This document shows, in pieces, positions 1-8,234 of a stretch of DNA of 64,000 nucleotides (positions within the stretch are counted from its first letter, which is position 1; each line of letters begins with the position of its first letter). Both the position numbers and the translations under genes were made by a program. The stretch comes from Fen-1362 sp049516395 (GTDB taxonomy: Bacteria; Planctomycetota; Phycisphaerae; Sedimentisphaerales; Anaerobacaceae). The notes under the pieces were generated by a model. That model saw only the letters and a program-made list of their open reading frames with translations, was not told the origin of the DNA and ran no database searches. The stretch is from positions 143,533-207,532 of the forward strand of contig JBEKTD010000005.1 in assembly GCA_049516395.1 (NCBI GenBank), read 5' to 3'.

Positions 1-619
1 GAACCGAGCGATTCCACTGCCCGTTAATCGTCGTAATCCGACCGAGTATGCCCGCCTCTTTCAGCAGCTTCTCATAGCAGTGCAGATATCGCGGATTACT
101 TCGTCGCTGATGACCTATCTGCAGCAATTTGCCTGTTTCCTTCGCCGCCTGCATCATTTTGCGGGCGCCATCCAGCGTGTTTGACATCTCCTTTTCGCAA
201 TAAACATGCAATCCGGCTTTCAGACACGCTACCGTATGCTCGCAATGCCAGAAATCAGGCGTCGCTATAATGACCGCCTGCAGGTCCTTTTCCTTGTCGA
301 GCATCTCTTTGTAATCGGTATAGACGTTATGCTCGTGCTTATATGCCTTTAGAAATCTCGACGCATTTTGCTGATTGAAACTCGTCCAGATATCGCACAG
401 TGCCTTGAAGCGCAACCCAGGTATTTTCACCGCCGCCTCAAGCAGCACCCTGCCCTGGTCGCCCACCCCTATTATTGCCACGTTTATATCGTCTGATTTG
501 GCGCCGGCTCCTGTTTCCCCAAGAACCATCGGCGAAAAAATCAGCCCCGCCCCAACCGCTGCCGTCGAACGGATAAATTCCCGCCTGTTAAGCCCCGTTG
601 ATGTCCTGTCTTTGCTCAT
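1..619 (-). CDS. Gfo/Idh/MocA-family oxidoreductase, Tat-exported (3' part outside window)
   Basis: Only the first ~206 codons lie in the window. The protein starts with a twin-arginine-like signal (LNRREFIRSTAAVGAG), followed by a Rossmann NAD(P) binding motif (VAIIGVGDQGR) and the family's DAVIIATPDxxH-type segment (VIIATPDFWHCEHT). The usual EKP catalytic motif is present as CEKEMS, with Glu in place of Pro. The start ATG has an AAAGGA ribosome binding site 8-9 bases upstream. Members of this family oxidise or reduce sugars and cyclitols with NAD(P); this exported planctomycete type probably acts in the periplasm. It heads a run of same-strand paralogs. The substrate cannot be read from the sequence. 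Confidence 0.9.
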   Translation of the reverse strand, partial: MSKDRTSTGLNRREFIRSTAAVGAGLIFSPMVLGETGAGAKSDDINVAIIGVGDQGRVLLEAAVKIPGLRFKALCDIWTSFNQQNASRFLKAYKHEHNVYTDYKEMLDKEKDLQAVIIATPDFWHCEHTVACLKAGLHVYCEKEMSNTLDGARKMMQAAKETGKLLQIGHQRRSNPRYLHCYEKLLKEAGILGRITTINGQWNRSV

Positions 620-708
620 TCGTAGTCCTTTTCAAAACCTAACCAAACAAACCTCAACCCCGCCCAGTAACGTCGCCTAATAATACCCAAATACCGCCGG
701 CCAGACAA

Positions 709-2040
709 CTACAAAGTCCAGCCCTCGCGGTACTGGCGGCCAAGAAGCTCACTGGCCTCCGGGATATTTGTAATCTTCATATTCGGCCCGTCCCACTCAA
801 TCCGCCTGCCCGTGCGGATTGCAACATTGCCCAGCAGGACGGTCTCCGTCAGAGGCCCGGCGTACTCGAAATTCGAGCACGCTGCTGGCCCGCCTTTGCA
901 GGCGTCAATCCAGTTCTGCTCATGCGTGCCGGCTATTCGCGGTATGCTCTTGGCAGGCCGCTGGTAATCCTTCATTCGCGACTCAGGAATAATTCGCCCT
1001 TCCACTATCGTTCCCTTGTCGCCGATAAAAATAACTCCTCCATCGCCAAGTTTCCGTTCTTTTTCCAGCCCCGCCGGACGTGGCGGCTTCAACCCCCCAT
1101 CATACCACGTCAGATTCACCGCCGGCATTTCCCCTCGCGCCGGAAATTCATATCGCACAATCGATGCGTCCGGATATGTCTCGCTGTTTTTCATCTTCTC
1201 CCAGTTTTTTACCACATGTGATGAAACGCTCGCCTCAACAGCAGTCGGCCTGTCCAGCTTCAACGCCCAATACGCGTGGTCCATTATATGACAGCCCATA
1301 TCCCCCAGCGCACCCGTTCCGAAATCCAGCCAGCCACGCCACGCAAACGGATGATAAACAGGATTATATGCCCTAACCGGCGCAGGCCCCAGCCAGTTGT
1401 CCCAGTCCAGCCCTTCAGGTAGCGCCGGCGAATTAACCGGCCGGCCTATCCCCTGCGCCCAGAACGGCCTGTCCGTCCACGCATACACCTCACGAATCTG
1501 CCCTATCGCCCCGGACCATATCATTTCGCACAGCACTCGAATATCTTCGCTCGAATGTCCCTGGTTGCCCATCTGTGTGGCAACCTTCGCCTCGCGCGCC
1601 GCCGTCGTCAGTTTTCGCGCCTCTTCAATCGACCACGTCAACGGCTTCTGCACATAAACGTGCTTGCCCATTTTGATTGCCGCCATAGCAATCGTCGCGT
1701 GCGTATGGTCAGGCGTCGCGATAACCACCGCGTCAATATCCTTCACCTCGTCTAGCATCTTGCGAAAATCTTTGTATTTTTTCACATTCGGATGGCTCTG
1801 AAAAACCGGCCCCGCGTAATTCCAGTCAACATCGCAAAGCGCAACGATATTCTCACCTTCGCAGGCCTTTAAGTTCTCCTTGCCCTGACCGCCTATACCC
1901 ACAGAGGCGATATTGAGCTTTTCGCTTGGCGGCTTGAAACCCGCCCCGCCCAGAACAAATCTCGGCAAAATCGTAAAGCCCGCTATAGCAGACGCGGTTC
2001 CCTTCACAAAACTCCTGCGTGAAATTCCGTTACTATTCAT
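709..2040 (-). CDS. Gfo/Idh/MocA-family oxidoreductase, Tat-exported
   Basis: 443 aa. The N-terminus has a Tat motif (SRRSFVKG) and a hydrophobic stretch to about residue 32, then a Rossmann fold (IASVGIGGQGKEN), the DxVVIATPDHTH segment and the C-terminal GFO/IDH domain (WLGPAP, GxLGDMGCHIMDHAYWALKL). The catalytic EKP motif of the superfamily reads QKP here (YVQKPLTW). It is about 45% similar by eye to the next upstream gene (2060-3472), from which it is separated by 19 bases, so both are probably one transcript and a duplication. Predicted role is NAD(P)-dependent sugar or cyclitol oxidation in the periplasm; substrate unknown. Confidence 0.93.
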   Translation of the reverse strand: MNSNGISRRSFVKGTASAIAGFTILPRFVLGGAGFKPPSEKLNIASVGIGGQGKENLKACEGENIVALCDVDWNYAGPVFQSHPNVKKYKDFRKMLDEVKDIDAVVIATPDHTHATIAMAAIKMGKHVYVQKPLTWSIEEARKLTTAAREAKVATQMGNQGHSSEDIRVLCEMIWSGAIGQIREVYAWTDRPFWAQGIGRPVNSPALPEGLDWDNWLGPAPVRAYNPVYHPFAWRGWLDFGTGALGDMGCHIMDHAYWALKLDRPTAVEASVSSHVVKNWEKMKNSETYPDASIVRYEFPARGEMPAVNLTWYDGGLKPPRPAGLEKERKLGDGGVIFIGDKGTIVEGRIIPESRMKDYQRPAKSIPRIAGTHEQNWIDACKGGPAACSNFEYAGPLTETVLLGNVAIRTGRRIEWDGPNMKITNIPEASELLGRQYREGWTL

Positions 2041-2059
2041 AAATCAATCCTAAGTTTCG

Positions 2060-3472
2060 TTACAGCGTCCAGCCCGTCCGATAAGGCGGATTAACGAACT
2101 CATTGGCCGTCTCGTCATTGGTAAACTTCATATTTTCGCCGTCCCATTCGAGCACCTTATACGGATTCATCATCGCCAGGTTTCCCATTACCACGGTTTC
2201 CGTAAACGGTCCCGAATAATCGAAATTCGAGCTTGCCGCAACACCGCCCTTGCATGCCTCAATCCAGTTCTTCTCGTGTCCGTCAATGCCGTCCTTGATT
2301 CTCGGCAGTGTCTTCGCGGGCCTCTTGTATGCCTCCATTTTGTTTTCAGGTATCAAACGCGGATTCATACCGTAACAGCCGCACATCAGCTTGCCCTTGT
2401 CGCCGACAAAAATAACGCCGCCATCCTCGTCGCCCATCTGCCGACCCGGCTCAAGCTCTTCCGGTCTTGCCGGCATAAGTCCGCCGTCATACCAGTTAAT
2501 TTTCACTTCCGGCATATTGCCTCGCGCCGGGAATTTATAGCGAACGATGCTTGCCTGCGGATACGTCTCACGCACGCCTACCTTGCCCCAGCCCTCGCCC
2601 GACATCCTCGTCGATGTGCATGCCTCGACACTGATTGGATATTTCAGCTTCAACGCCCAGAACGCCGGGTCAAGAATATGGCAAGCCATATCGGCTAAAG
2701 CCCCGCCTCCGAAATCCACCCACGCCCTCCACGCAAAAGGATGATATGCCGGGTTATACGGTCTCTCCGGAGCAGGCCCAAGCCAAAGGTCCCAGTCCAT
2801 ACCTTCCGGCACTGGCGGCGTATCTTTCGGCCTGTCGATTCCCTGCGCCCACACGGGCCTGTTTGTCCACGCGTGAACCTCCCTCACCGGCCCAATCGCC
2901 CCGTCCCATATCCACTCGCACATCAGCCGAATCCCCTCGCCCGAATGTCCCTGGTTACCCATCTGTGTTACAACTTTATATTTCCTCGCCGCCTCGGTCA
3001 GTTTCCTCGCCTCATAAACCGTCCGAGTCAGCGGCTTTTGAACATATACGTGCTTACCCATCTGCATCGCCGCCATCGCCGCCACTGTATGCGTATGGTC
3101 GGGCGTCGCGACTATCACCGCATCAATGCCCTTTTCCTGTTCGAGCATCTTGCGGAAATCTTTATACTTCTTCGCGTCGGGATACGCGTTGAAAACATTC
3201 ACCGTCCCCGGCAGTTTCTCGTCAACGTCGCAAAGTGCGATTATATTCTCGCCTGCGTCCGCGCATCTGCGCGTATTATTGCCTCCCATACCGCCAACGC
3301 CGATTGTCGCGATATTCAGCTTCTCGCTCGGCGGCTTCTTGCCGCTGACGCTTTCACCCAGCACATAACTCGGGATAATCGTAAACGCTCCCGCCGCCGC
3401 CACCGCCGAACCCAGCAGTTGCCTCCGTGAAATTCCGTATTCCTTTTCTTTGCCGGCGTTTTCATTAGTCAT
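2060..3472 (-). CDS. Gfo/Idh/MocA-family oxidoreductase, Tat-exported
   Basis: 470 aa. Tat signal (SRRQLLGSAVAAAGA), Rossmann motif (IATIGVGGMGG), VIVATPDHTHTVAAMAAMQMGK, and QKP (YVQKPLTR) in place of EKP. The C-terminal half carries the same WLGPAPERPYNPAYHPFAWR block seen in the neighbour at 709-2040, marking them as close paralogs. The start is supported by AGGAG 9 bases upstream. It follows the HEAT-repeat gene by 36 bases on the same strand, so the oxidoreductases, HEAT protein and ThuA-like protein are likely co-transcribed. Substrate not identifiable. Confidence 0.93.
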   Translation of the reverse strand: MTNENAGKEKEYGISRRQLLGSAVAAAGAFTIIPSYVLGESVSGKKPPSEKLNIATIGVGGMGGNNTRRCADAGENIIALCDVDEKLPGTVNVFNAYPDAKKYKDFRKMLEQEKGIDAVIVATPDHTHTVAAMAAMQMGKHVYVQKPLTRTVYEARKLTEAARKYKVVTQMGNQGHSGEGIRLMCEWIWDGAIGPVREVHAWTNRPVWAQGIDRPKDTPPVPEGMDWDLWLGPAPERPYNPAYHPFAWRAWVDFGGGALADMACHILDPAFWALKLKYPISVEACTSTRMSGEGWGKVGVRETYPQASIVRYKFPARGNMPEVKINWYDGGLMPARPEELEPGRQMGDEDGGVIFVGDKGKLMCGCYGMNPRLIPENKMEAYKRPAKTLPRIKDGIDGHEKNWIEACKGGVAASSNFDYSGPFTETVVMGNLAMMNPYKVLEWDGENMKFTNDETANEFVNPPYRTGWTL

Positions 3473-3508
3473 AATAAGGTCTCCTATTTAGTATCATGTA
3501 TAAAACCG

Positions 3509-5563
3509 TTATTTGCCTTGTTTAAGCAGTTTCTGCGCCTGTTCACGCACCGACTCGTTAGTCGTGCCGTCAATCACCTTCTGCAAAACATCTTTTGTCT
3601 GTGCCGACATCTTTGGCGTAACCTTTATTCTCTCTTCTGCTATTTTGATTGCGGCCGCTTCAGCTTCTTCTTTCAAATCTTTGTCATCAAGGTAGCTCGC
3701 CGCCATATCCATCGCCTCGAAGCTGTTCGTGCCGCTCAGGCCCGACAGCACCATTTTCTTCTCTGATGCATCCGATGCCAGCGCCATCGCGTCTTTATAC
3801 ATCTTCATTGTCTCTTCCGCGGGCCTGTTGTTCGGCAATCCCGCCAGTCGGACATAACCGCGAAGCGCCAGTGCCTTGTGAACAGGATTTTCAAACGTCT
3901 GTGCAACCTTCAGCAAATCCGCCGCAGGCGCAGCCGTTGGCCAGTCCGATAGTGCCCTCACCGCCGCGTCCTTAATCTTGTCTTCTTTGTCCCCAAGCGA
4001 CTCCCGCAGAACCGGCAACGCCTTTTCATCGCCAATCTTGCCCAGAACGCTCAACAGCGAACATTTAGCGTCAATGTCCTTCGCCGTTGACAGCGCCGCA
4101 AGAACTGCTTGTCCCTGACCTTTGTCCTCCGCTATTTTCTTCGCCACAACCACTACCGTCTTTTCAAGCTCGCCCCTGTCATTGCCTGAAGCCGCCAATT
4201 GCAGTTCAATAAGCCCAGCTATATCCTGTGGCCCCGCCAGCGCTCGCAACGCCTTGATTGATTCGACTCTAACCTTGGCGTCCGCGTCTTTAGCCGTCTT
4301 CATCAAAACAGGAATTGATGACTTTATATTTCGCTGCTCACAACTGCGAACAAGCTCAACCTTCGCCTTCGGCTCGGCATCTGGAAGTTTCTTCAAAATC
4401 GCCTCGTCAACGTCAGCGCCGTGCAGCCGATACAAACTCTCCTGCGCCGCCTTTTGCTCATCCCCGAACTTCGCAGCCGCCGTGGTAACAAGCATATCAA
4501 CACACGTCACATCTCCTAATGTCCCTATCGCCTTCAATGCCGCGATGCGAACCGCCGTATCAGTGCTCTTTGCCACCGACTGAACCGCCGGCAGCGCAAC
4601 CCTGTCCCCGCAATCCGCCAAAGCTGAAATAAGTTGCGCCTGTTGTGCAGTTCCCAGATTCGTCATCTGCTCTGTCGCCGCCTTTATCACGTCCGTCTTT
4701 GCAACGTCTTTCAGTGTCGCTATCGTCACTGTTTGAATCGGCTTGTCGGCTGATTTTAGCATCTCAACAACCACTTCGCTGGTTTTGTCGCCCGCGGTCA
4801 AAATCATACCTCTCGCCGCCGCAACGCGGATAATCATTGGTTCGCTTGCAGCGTATAACTGTTTATAAATCGCCCCAGCCGCTTCCTTCTGCCCTTTGGC
4901 CGCAAGCCGGTCCGCGCACCGCAAATACGCATCTATCGCCGCCGCTTTTACCACGCCTGCCGCCTTGTCTTTCGTCTTGGCAATAGCGTCTGTCGCACCA
5001 TTGTCATCTATCCTGCTCAAAGCAGCCACCGCCGCGACTGCAACCGTCTCATTTGCGTCATTAGTCAGTTTCGCCAGTGCATCAATCGCCTTCTTGTCGC
5101 CTCGAACCCCAAGCGTATTTATGATTCCAACCTTCGCGTTACCCTCTGCCTTCGATAGCGATTTACGCAGCGCATCATCAACTGCCGCTCCGGGTATCCG
5201 CTCCAATGCATAACGGGCGATATCGGAAACCTTCTCATCCGTCAGCATCGAGGCCAGCGCAGGAACCGACGCCTCCGTCCCCGCAACGCTTAACTCTCTG
5301 CAAACAAAATCCTTCGCCGCGTAACTGGCGTCCGATTTGAGAAAATCATCGAGCTGCTTTTCCATCGCCTTCATTTCGGGTTTACCGCTCGCGTCGCGAA
5401 TCATACCACTGATTTTGACAAGGTCCACCCGGCTCTTATTGAAATCATACGTCTTGATATTGCTTAACAACTGCCCAAATTCGTTGGAATCGGCAGCGTA
5501 TATCACACTGCCAAAACACAAAACTACAGCTGCAATCACTGAAACTTTTAACAGACGATTCAT
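3509..5563 (-). CDS. Exported HEAT-repeat protein
   Basis: 684 aa with a Sec signal peptide (residues 1-23, ending FGSVIYAA). The rest is alpha-helical and made of HEAT/PBS-lyase-like repeats of about 30 residues, for example VGIINTLGVRGDKKAIDALA and ALPVLRESLGDKEDKIKDAA. Such repeats form a solenoid scaffold for protein binding. In planctomycetes comparable proteins sit beside ThuA-like and Gfo/Idh genes, as here (15 bases from the ThuA-like gene, 36 from the oxidoreductase). It has no visible catalytic domain. AAGGAAGAAG upstream of the ATG serves as ribosome binding site. Confidence 0.85.
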   Translation of the reverse strand: MNRLLKVSVIAAVVLCFGSVIYAADSNEFGQLLSNIKTYDFNKSRVDLVKISGMIRDASGKPEMKAMEKQLDDFLKSDASYAAKDFVCRELSVAGTEASVPALASMLTDEKVSDIARYALERIPGAAVDDALRKSLSKAEGNAKVGIINTLGVRGDKKAIDALAKLTNDANETVAVAAVAALSRIDDNGATDAIAKTKDKAAGVVKAAAIDAYLRCADRLAAKGQKEAAGAIYKQLYAASEPMIIRVAAARGMILTAGDKTSEVVVEMLKSADKPIQTVTIATLKDVAKTDVIKAATEQMTNLGTAQQAQLISALADCGDRVALPAVQSVAKSTDTAVRIAALKAIGTLGDVTCVDMLVTTAAAKFGDEQKAAQESLYRLHGADVDEAILKKLPDAEPKAKVELVRSCEQRNIKSSIPVLMKTAKDADAKVRVESIKALRALAGPQDIAGLIELQLAASGNDRGELEKTVVVVAKKIAEDKGQGQAVLAALSTAKDIDAKCSLLSVLGKIGDEKALPVLRESLGDKEDKIKDAAVRALSDWPTAAPAADLLKVAQTFENPVHKALALRGYVRLAGLPNNRPAEETMKMYKDAMALASDASEKKMVLSGLSGTNSFEAMDMAASYLDDKDLKEEAEAAAIKIAEERIKVTPKMSAQTKDVLQKVIDGTTNESVREQAQKLLKQGK

Positions 5564-5578
5564 ATTCTTCTTCCTTTC

Positions 5579-6493
5579 TTATTTGCCTTCTTTTACAGGC
5601 GTCGCGTCAACTTTTAAATCACCCAGCGCAAACTGGATGCCGTCAAGCTCATGTTGTAATATGGTGGGACGATAATATATCTCGTTATTATGCCCAAGCC
5701 CGCAGAAAAATATCCTCCCCTTGCTGTAATCTTTTATCCAGCTCACAGGCATGTCCCGGTCGCTCTCCATTGCTCCTTTTGCGCTCTTCGTTGCCGGGTC
5801 ATCCAAATCGAGCGTCAGCAAAATACGCCGGTTCTCGACCGGGCTAAGCTTCTTCTGACGATAAATCTCGTCCCGGACCTTGAATCCCTCTCCCTTAAAC
5901 GACGCGTTCAGCGGGTGATTCGGCTCATAATCCTTTATCGCCCAAACCCCGCCCGCCGTCCACGGGTGCGCCACAAACTGTCCCCCTATCATCTCCGCCG
6001 CCTCGGGCCATTTATAAAAATTGTCCGTCGCAGCGTGTAAACCGATAATACCTTTGCCGCCCTTCACAAAATCCATCAGGGCCTCTTTCTGCCCCGGCTT
6101 ATTAAAATCCAGGTGTGTCGTGTTGTTAAACAATATCGCGTCAAACTCCGCCAGTTTTTTCGTATCGAACATATTCATATCGTCGCTGAAAACCACGTCG
6201 TATGCCCCGGTCTTCTTGCCCATAATCTCAATCGCCTTGTTCGTTACAGGTATGCTATCGTGGAAATACCCCTTGCAAAGCCAGAATACTAATATCTTTC
6301 TCGCTTTCGCGGGTTTGGCAGTCGCTTTTTCCGGCGCCGCCGCCTCAATCTTCGCCGTCTCTTCAGCCGTAACAGGCCTCAACTCCTTCGGTGAACCATC
6401 TGCCCGGCTGTCGCGGACAAAAAATCCCATGACAACAAATAATAATACCATAACACCTATTGATATCCCAATTCCCATAGCGCCACGATTCAT
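5579..6493 (-). CDS. ThuA-like (trehalose utilisation) domain protein
   Basis: 304 aa from the ATG at 6493, which has AAAGGGATTAAAG just before it; a longer frame to 6535 exists but lacks a ribosome site and would run into the upstream remnant. An N-terminal anchor (residues 5-26) is followed by the ThuA domain: ILVFWLCKGYFHDSIP, AILFNNTTHLDF, GIIGLHAATDNFYKWPEA, GGQFVAHPW and GRIFFCGLGHNNEIYYRP. This glutamine-amidotransferase-like fold is found with sugar oxidoreductases in planctomycetes and Bacteroidetes and is thought to act on oxidised (keto) sugars. The biochemical activity here is not certain. Confidence 0.87.
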   Translation of the reverse strand: MNRGAMGIGISIGVMVLLFVVMGFFVRDSRADGSPKELRPVTAEETAKIEAAAPEKATAKPAKARKILVFWLCKGYFHDSIPVTNKAIEIMGKKTGAYDVVFSDDMNMFDTKKLAEFDAILFNNTTHLDFNKPGQKEALMDFVKGGKGIIGLHAATDNFYKWPEAAEMIGGQFVAHPWTAGGVWAIKDYEPNHPLNASFKGEGFKVRDEIYRQKKLSPVENRRILLTLDLDDPATKSAKGAMESDRDMPVSWIKDYSKGRIFFCGLGHNNEIYYRPTILQHELDGIQFALGDLKVDATPVKEGK

Positions 6494-6522
6494 CTTTAAT
6501 CCCTTTCTATATTTATAGCACT

Positions 6523-6657
6523 CTACAATACCCACGGACTTCGCATCGGCCTGCTTAGTATCCTGTCCGCCTCTGCATCATTTATAAAACGCTCCGCCGC
6601 GACTGCCCCGCCGACGCCCTTCATAAACTCACGCCTGTTTATTTTACCGTTCTGCAT
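6523..6657 (-). pseudogene. Internally deleted Gfo/Idh/MocA oxidoreductase remnant
   Basis: From the ATG at 6657 the frame encodes 44 residues. Residues 1-21 are a Tat leader (NRREFMKGVGGAVAA) and residues 22-44 (ERFINDAEADRILSRPMRSPWVL, given here by its ends ERFIND and RPMRSPWVL) match the extreme C-terminus of the adjacent paralog at 6898-8208 (GDEEANRMLSRPMRSPWH). The whole catalytic body, about 390 residues, is missing and the two ends join in frame. This is most simply a large internal deletion of a former tandem copy. A longer frame to 6747 reads into repeat-like sequence and is probably not the start. Confidence 0.75.
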
Positions 6658-6897
6658 TCTATATTCTATCTTCCGTCTTCTGCCTGCCCTACCGCCATTT
6701 TGGCTCGGCCATCCCTGTTCGGGAGGCACCCCTTTGCCCTTAGGCATCCCTTATGGGAAAGGGAGTAGTTTCAGCGAAGAAAGGGCTTTAATTTCCCGTT
6801 TAGCCGTCCGCCGTAAGACGTCCCTTACGGGAGCCGGCACACCGACGTTTTTTTCCTTAATTCTAACCTCTCAATTCTAAATTCTCTGCGTTCGATT

Positions 6898-8208
6898 CTA
6901 CATATACAAATGCCACGGGCTTCGCATCGGCCGTGACAACATCCGGTTCGCCTCTTCATCGCCGATGATGACCTCTTTTTCAGGGTCCCATTTCAGCTTT
7001 CTGCCCGTCAGCATCGCAATCTCACCCAATAGCGCAGGTGTCAGTGACCGGTGCGCAACTTCCGCCGGCGTAATCGTCTCCCGCCTGCTCTTCACGCAAT
7101 CTAAGAAATTCTGATGATGGTCCTTGCTCTCATATAAATGAATCTCGTTGGGCCCTATTACCTCATCCACCACGCTTTTAGGGTTCGCGTGTATCGGCTC
7201 ATCTCGCGTAACGTGCAGCCAGCCCTTGTCCCCGTACCAGCATGTCCCCATACCGTGCGGCAGTTTCCTGTCATTGGCTATTATCATCGTCAGCCCATTC
7301 GCGTATTTTGTCGTTACCTTATACTCGTAAGGAACGTTAAATATCCCGTCCTTCGGATATGTCCCCTTGCCTTCTACCTCCACAGGCCCAGTCCGCTCAA
7401 GGTCCAGCGCCCAGTGAGCGATATCAATATGATGCCCCGCCCAGTCCGTCAACTGCCCGCCCGAATAATCCATTAGCCATCGCCAGTCCCAGTGCAAAAT
7501 CCCCCTGAACGGTACCCATGGTGCAGGACCAAGCCACATATCCCAGTCAACTCCCTCAGGCACCGGCTTAATCGATTCAACACCCCGTGTGCTGCCCGTC
7601 GGCAAACCAACCTCAACCGTATGAACCTTGCCTATCCTGCCGTTGCGCACAAGCTCGCACGCCCGTCTGAAATTATACACCGACCGCTGCCAGCTCCCCG
7701 TCTGCCAAATCCTCCCGTATTGCTTCACCGCGTCGCATATCGCCCGCCCCTCCCGAATCGTCCTCGCTAACGGCTTTTGACCGTGAATATCCTTGCCCGC
7801 CTCCGCAGCCATTATCGCAGGTATCGAATGCCAGTGGTCAGGTATCGCCGTCGCTATTATGTCTATATCGCTTCGCGCTATCACATCGCGAAAATCATTA
7901 TACGTCTTACAGTCGTTGTTTCCGTATTTCAGGTCCGCTTCCGCCTTGGCGGCTTTTTGATGTTTTACATCTATATCGCAGACAGCCACAACCAGCGCCT
8001 CCTGCTTATCTAAAAACCCCCGCATATCCCAGGTCCCCTGCCCGCCGACTCCAATCATCCCCACGTGCAGCCGGTTACTCGGCGCAACACTGCCATCGGC
8101 TCCAAATACCGACGATGGCACAATATATGGTATCGCTATTACCCCCGCTGCCGCACCTGCCACTGTCTTAAAAAAGCCCCGTCGATTTACTTTATTGTTC
8201 TCTGGCAT
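6898..8208 (-). CDS. Gfo/Idh/MocA-family oxidoreductase, Tat-exported
   Basis: 436 aa from the ATG at 8208 (AAAGGGGACATAACG upstream); a longer frame to 8247 overlaps the upstream gene and is less likely. Tat signal (VNRRGFFKTVAGAAAG), Rossmann motif (VGMIGVGGQGTWD), IIATAIPDHWHS, and GQKPLAR in place of the usual EKP motif. The second half contains WLGPAPWVPF and DWAGHHIDIAHWALDLERTGP, as in the paralog at 8235-9566. The C-terminus RPMRSPWHLYM is the tail also found in the deletion remnant downstream. Predicted periplasmic NAD(P)-dependent sugar oxidoreductase. Confidence 0.93.
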   Translation of the reverse strand: MPENNKVNRRGFFKTVAGAAAGVIAIPYIVPSSVFGADGSVAPSNRLHVGMIGVGGQGTWDMRGFLDKQEALVVAVCDIDVKHQKAAKAEADLKYGNNDCKTYNDFRDVIARSDIDIIATAIPDHWHSIPAIMAAEAGKDIHGQKPLARTIREGRAICDAVKQYGRIWQTGSWQRSVYNFRRACELVRNGRIGKVHTVEVGLPTGSTRGVESIKPVPEGVDWDMWLGPAPWVPFRGILHWDWRWLMDYSGGQLTDWAGHHIDIAHWALDLERTGPVEVEGKGTYPKDGIFNVPYEYKVTTKYANGLTMIIANDRKLPHGMGTCWYGDKGWLHVTRDEPIHANPKSVVDEVIGPNEIHLYESKDHHQNFLDCVKSRRETITPAEVAHRSLTPALLGEIAMLTGRKLKWDPEKEVIIGDEEANRMLSRPMRSPWHLYM

Positions 8209-8234
8209 CGTTATGTCCCCTTTACAAAAAATAT

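Noticed and set aside
2276..3430. Long open frames on the plus strand opposite the oxidoreductases
   Set aside because: They mirror the codon bias of the minus-strand genes, have no ribosome sites and no recognisable domains.
6658..6747. Upstream extension of the deleted oxidoreductase remnant
   Set aside because: The added residues are Gly/Pro/Arg-rich, lie before the Tat leader and stem from spacer-like DNA; the ATG at 6657 fits the family start.
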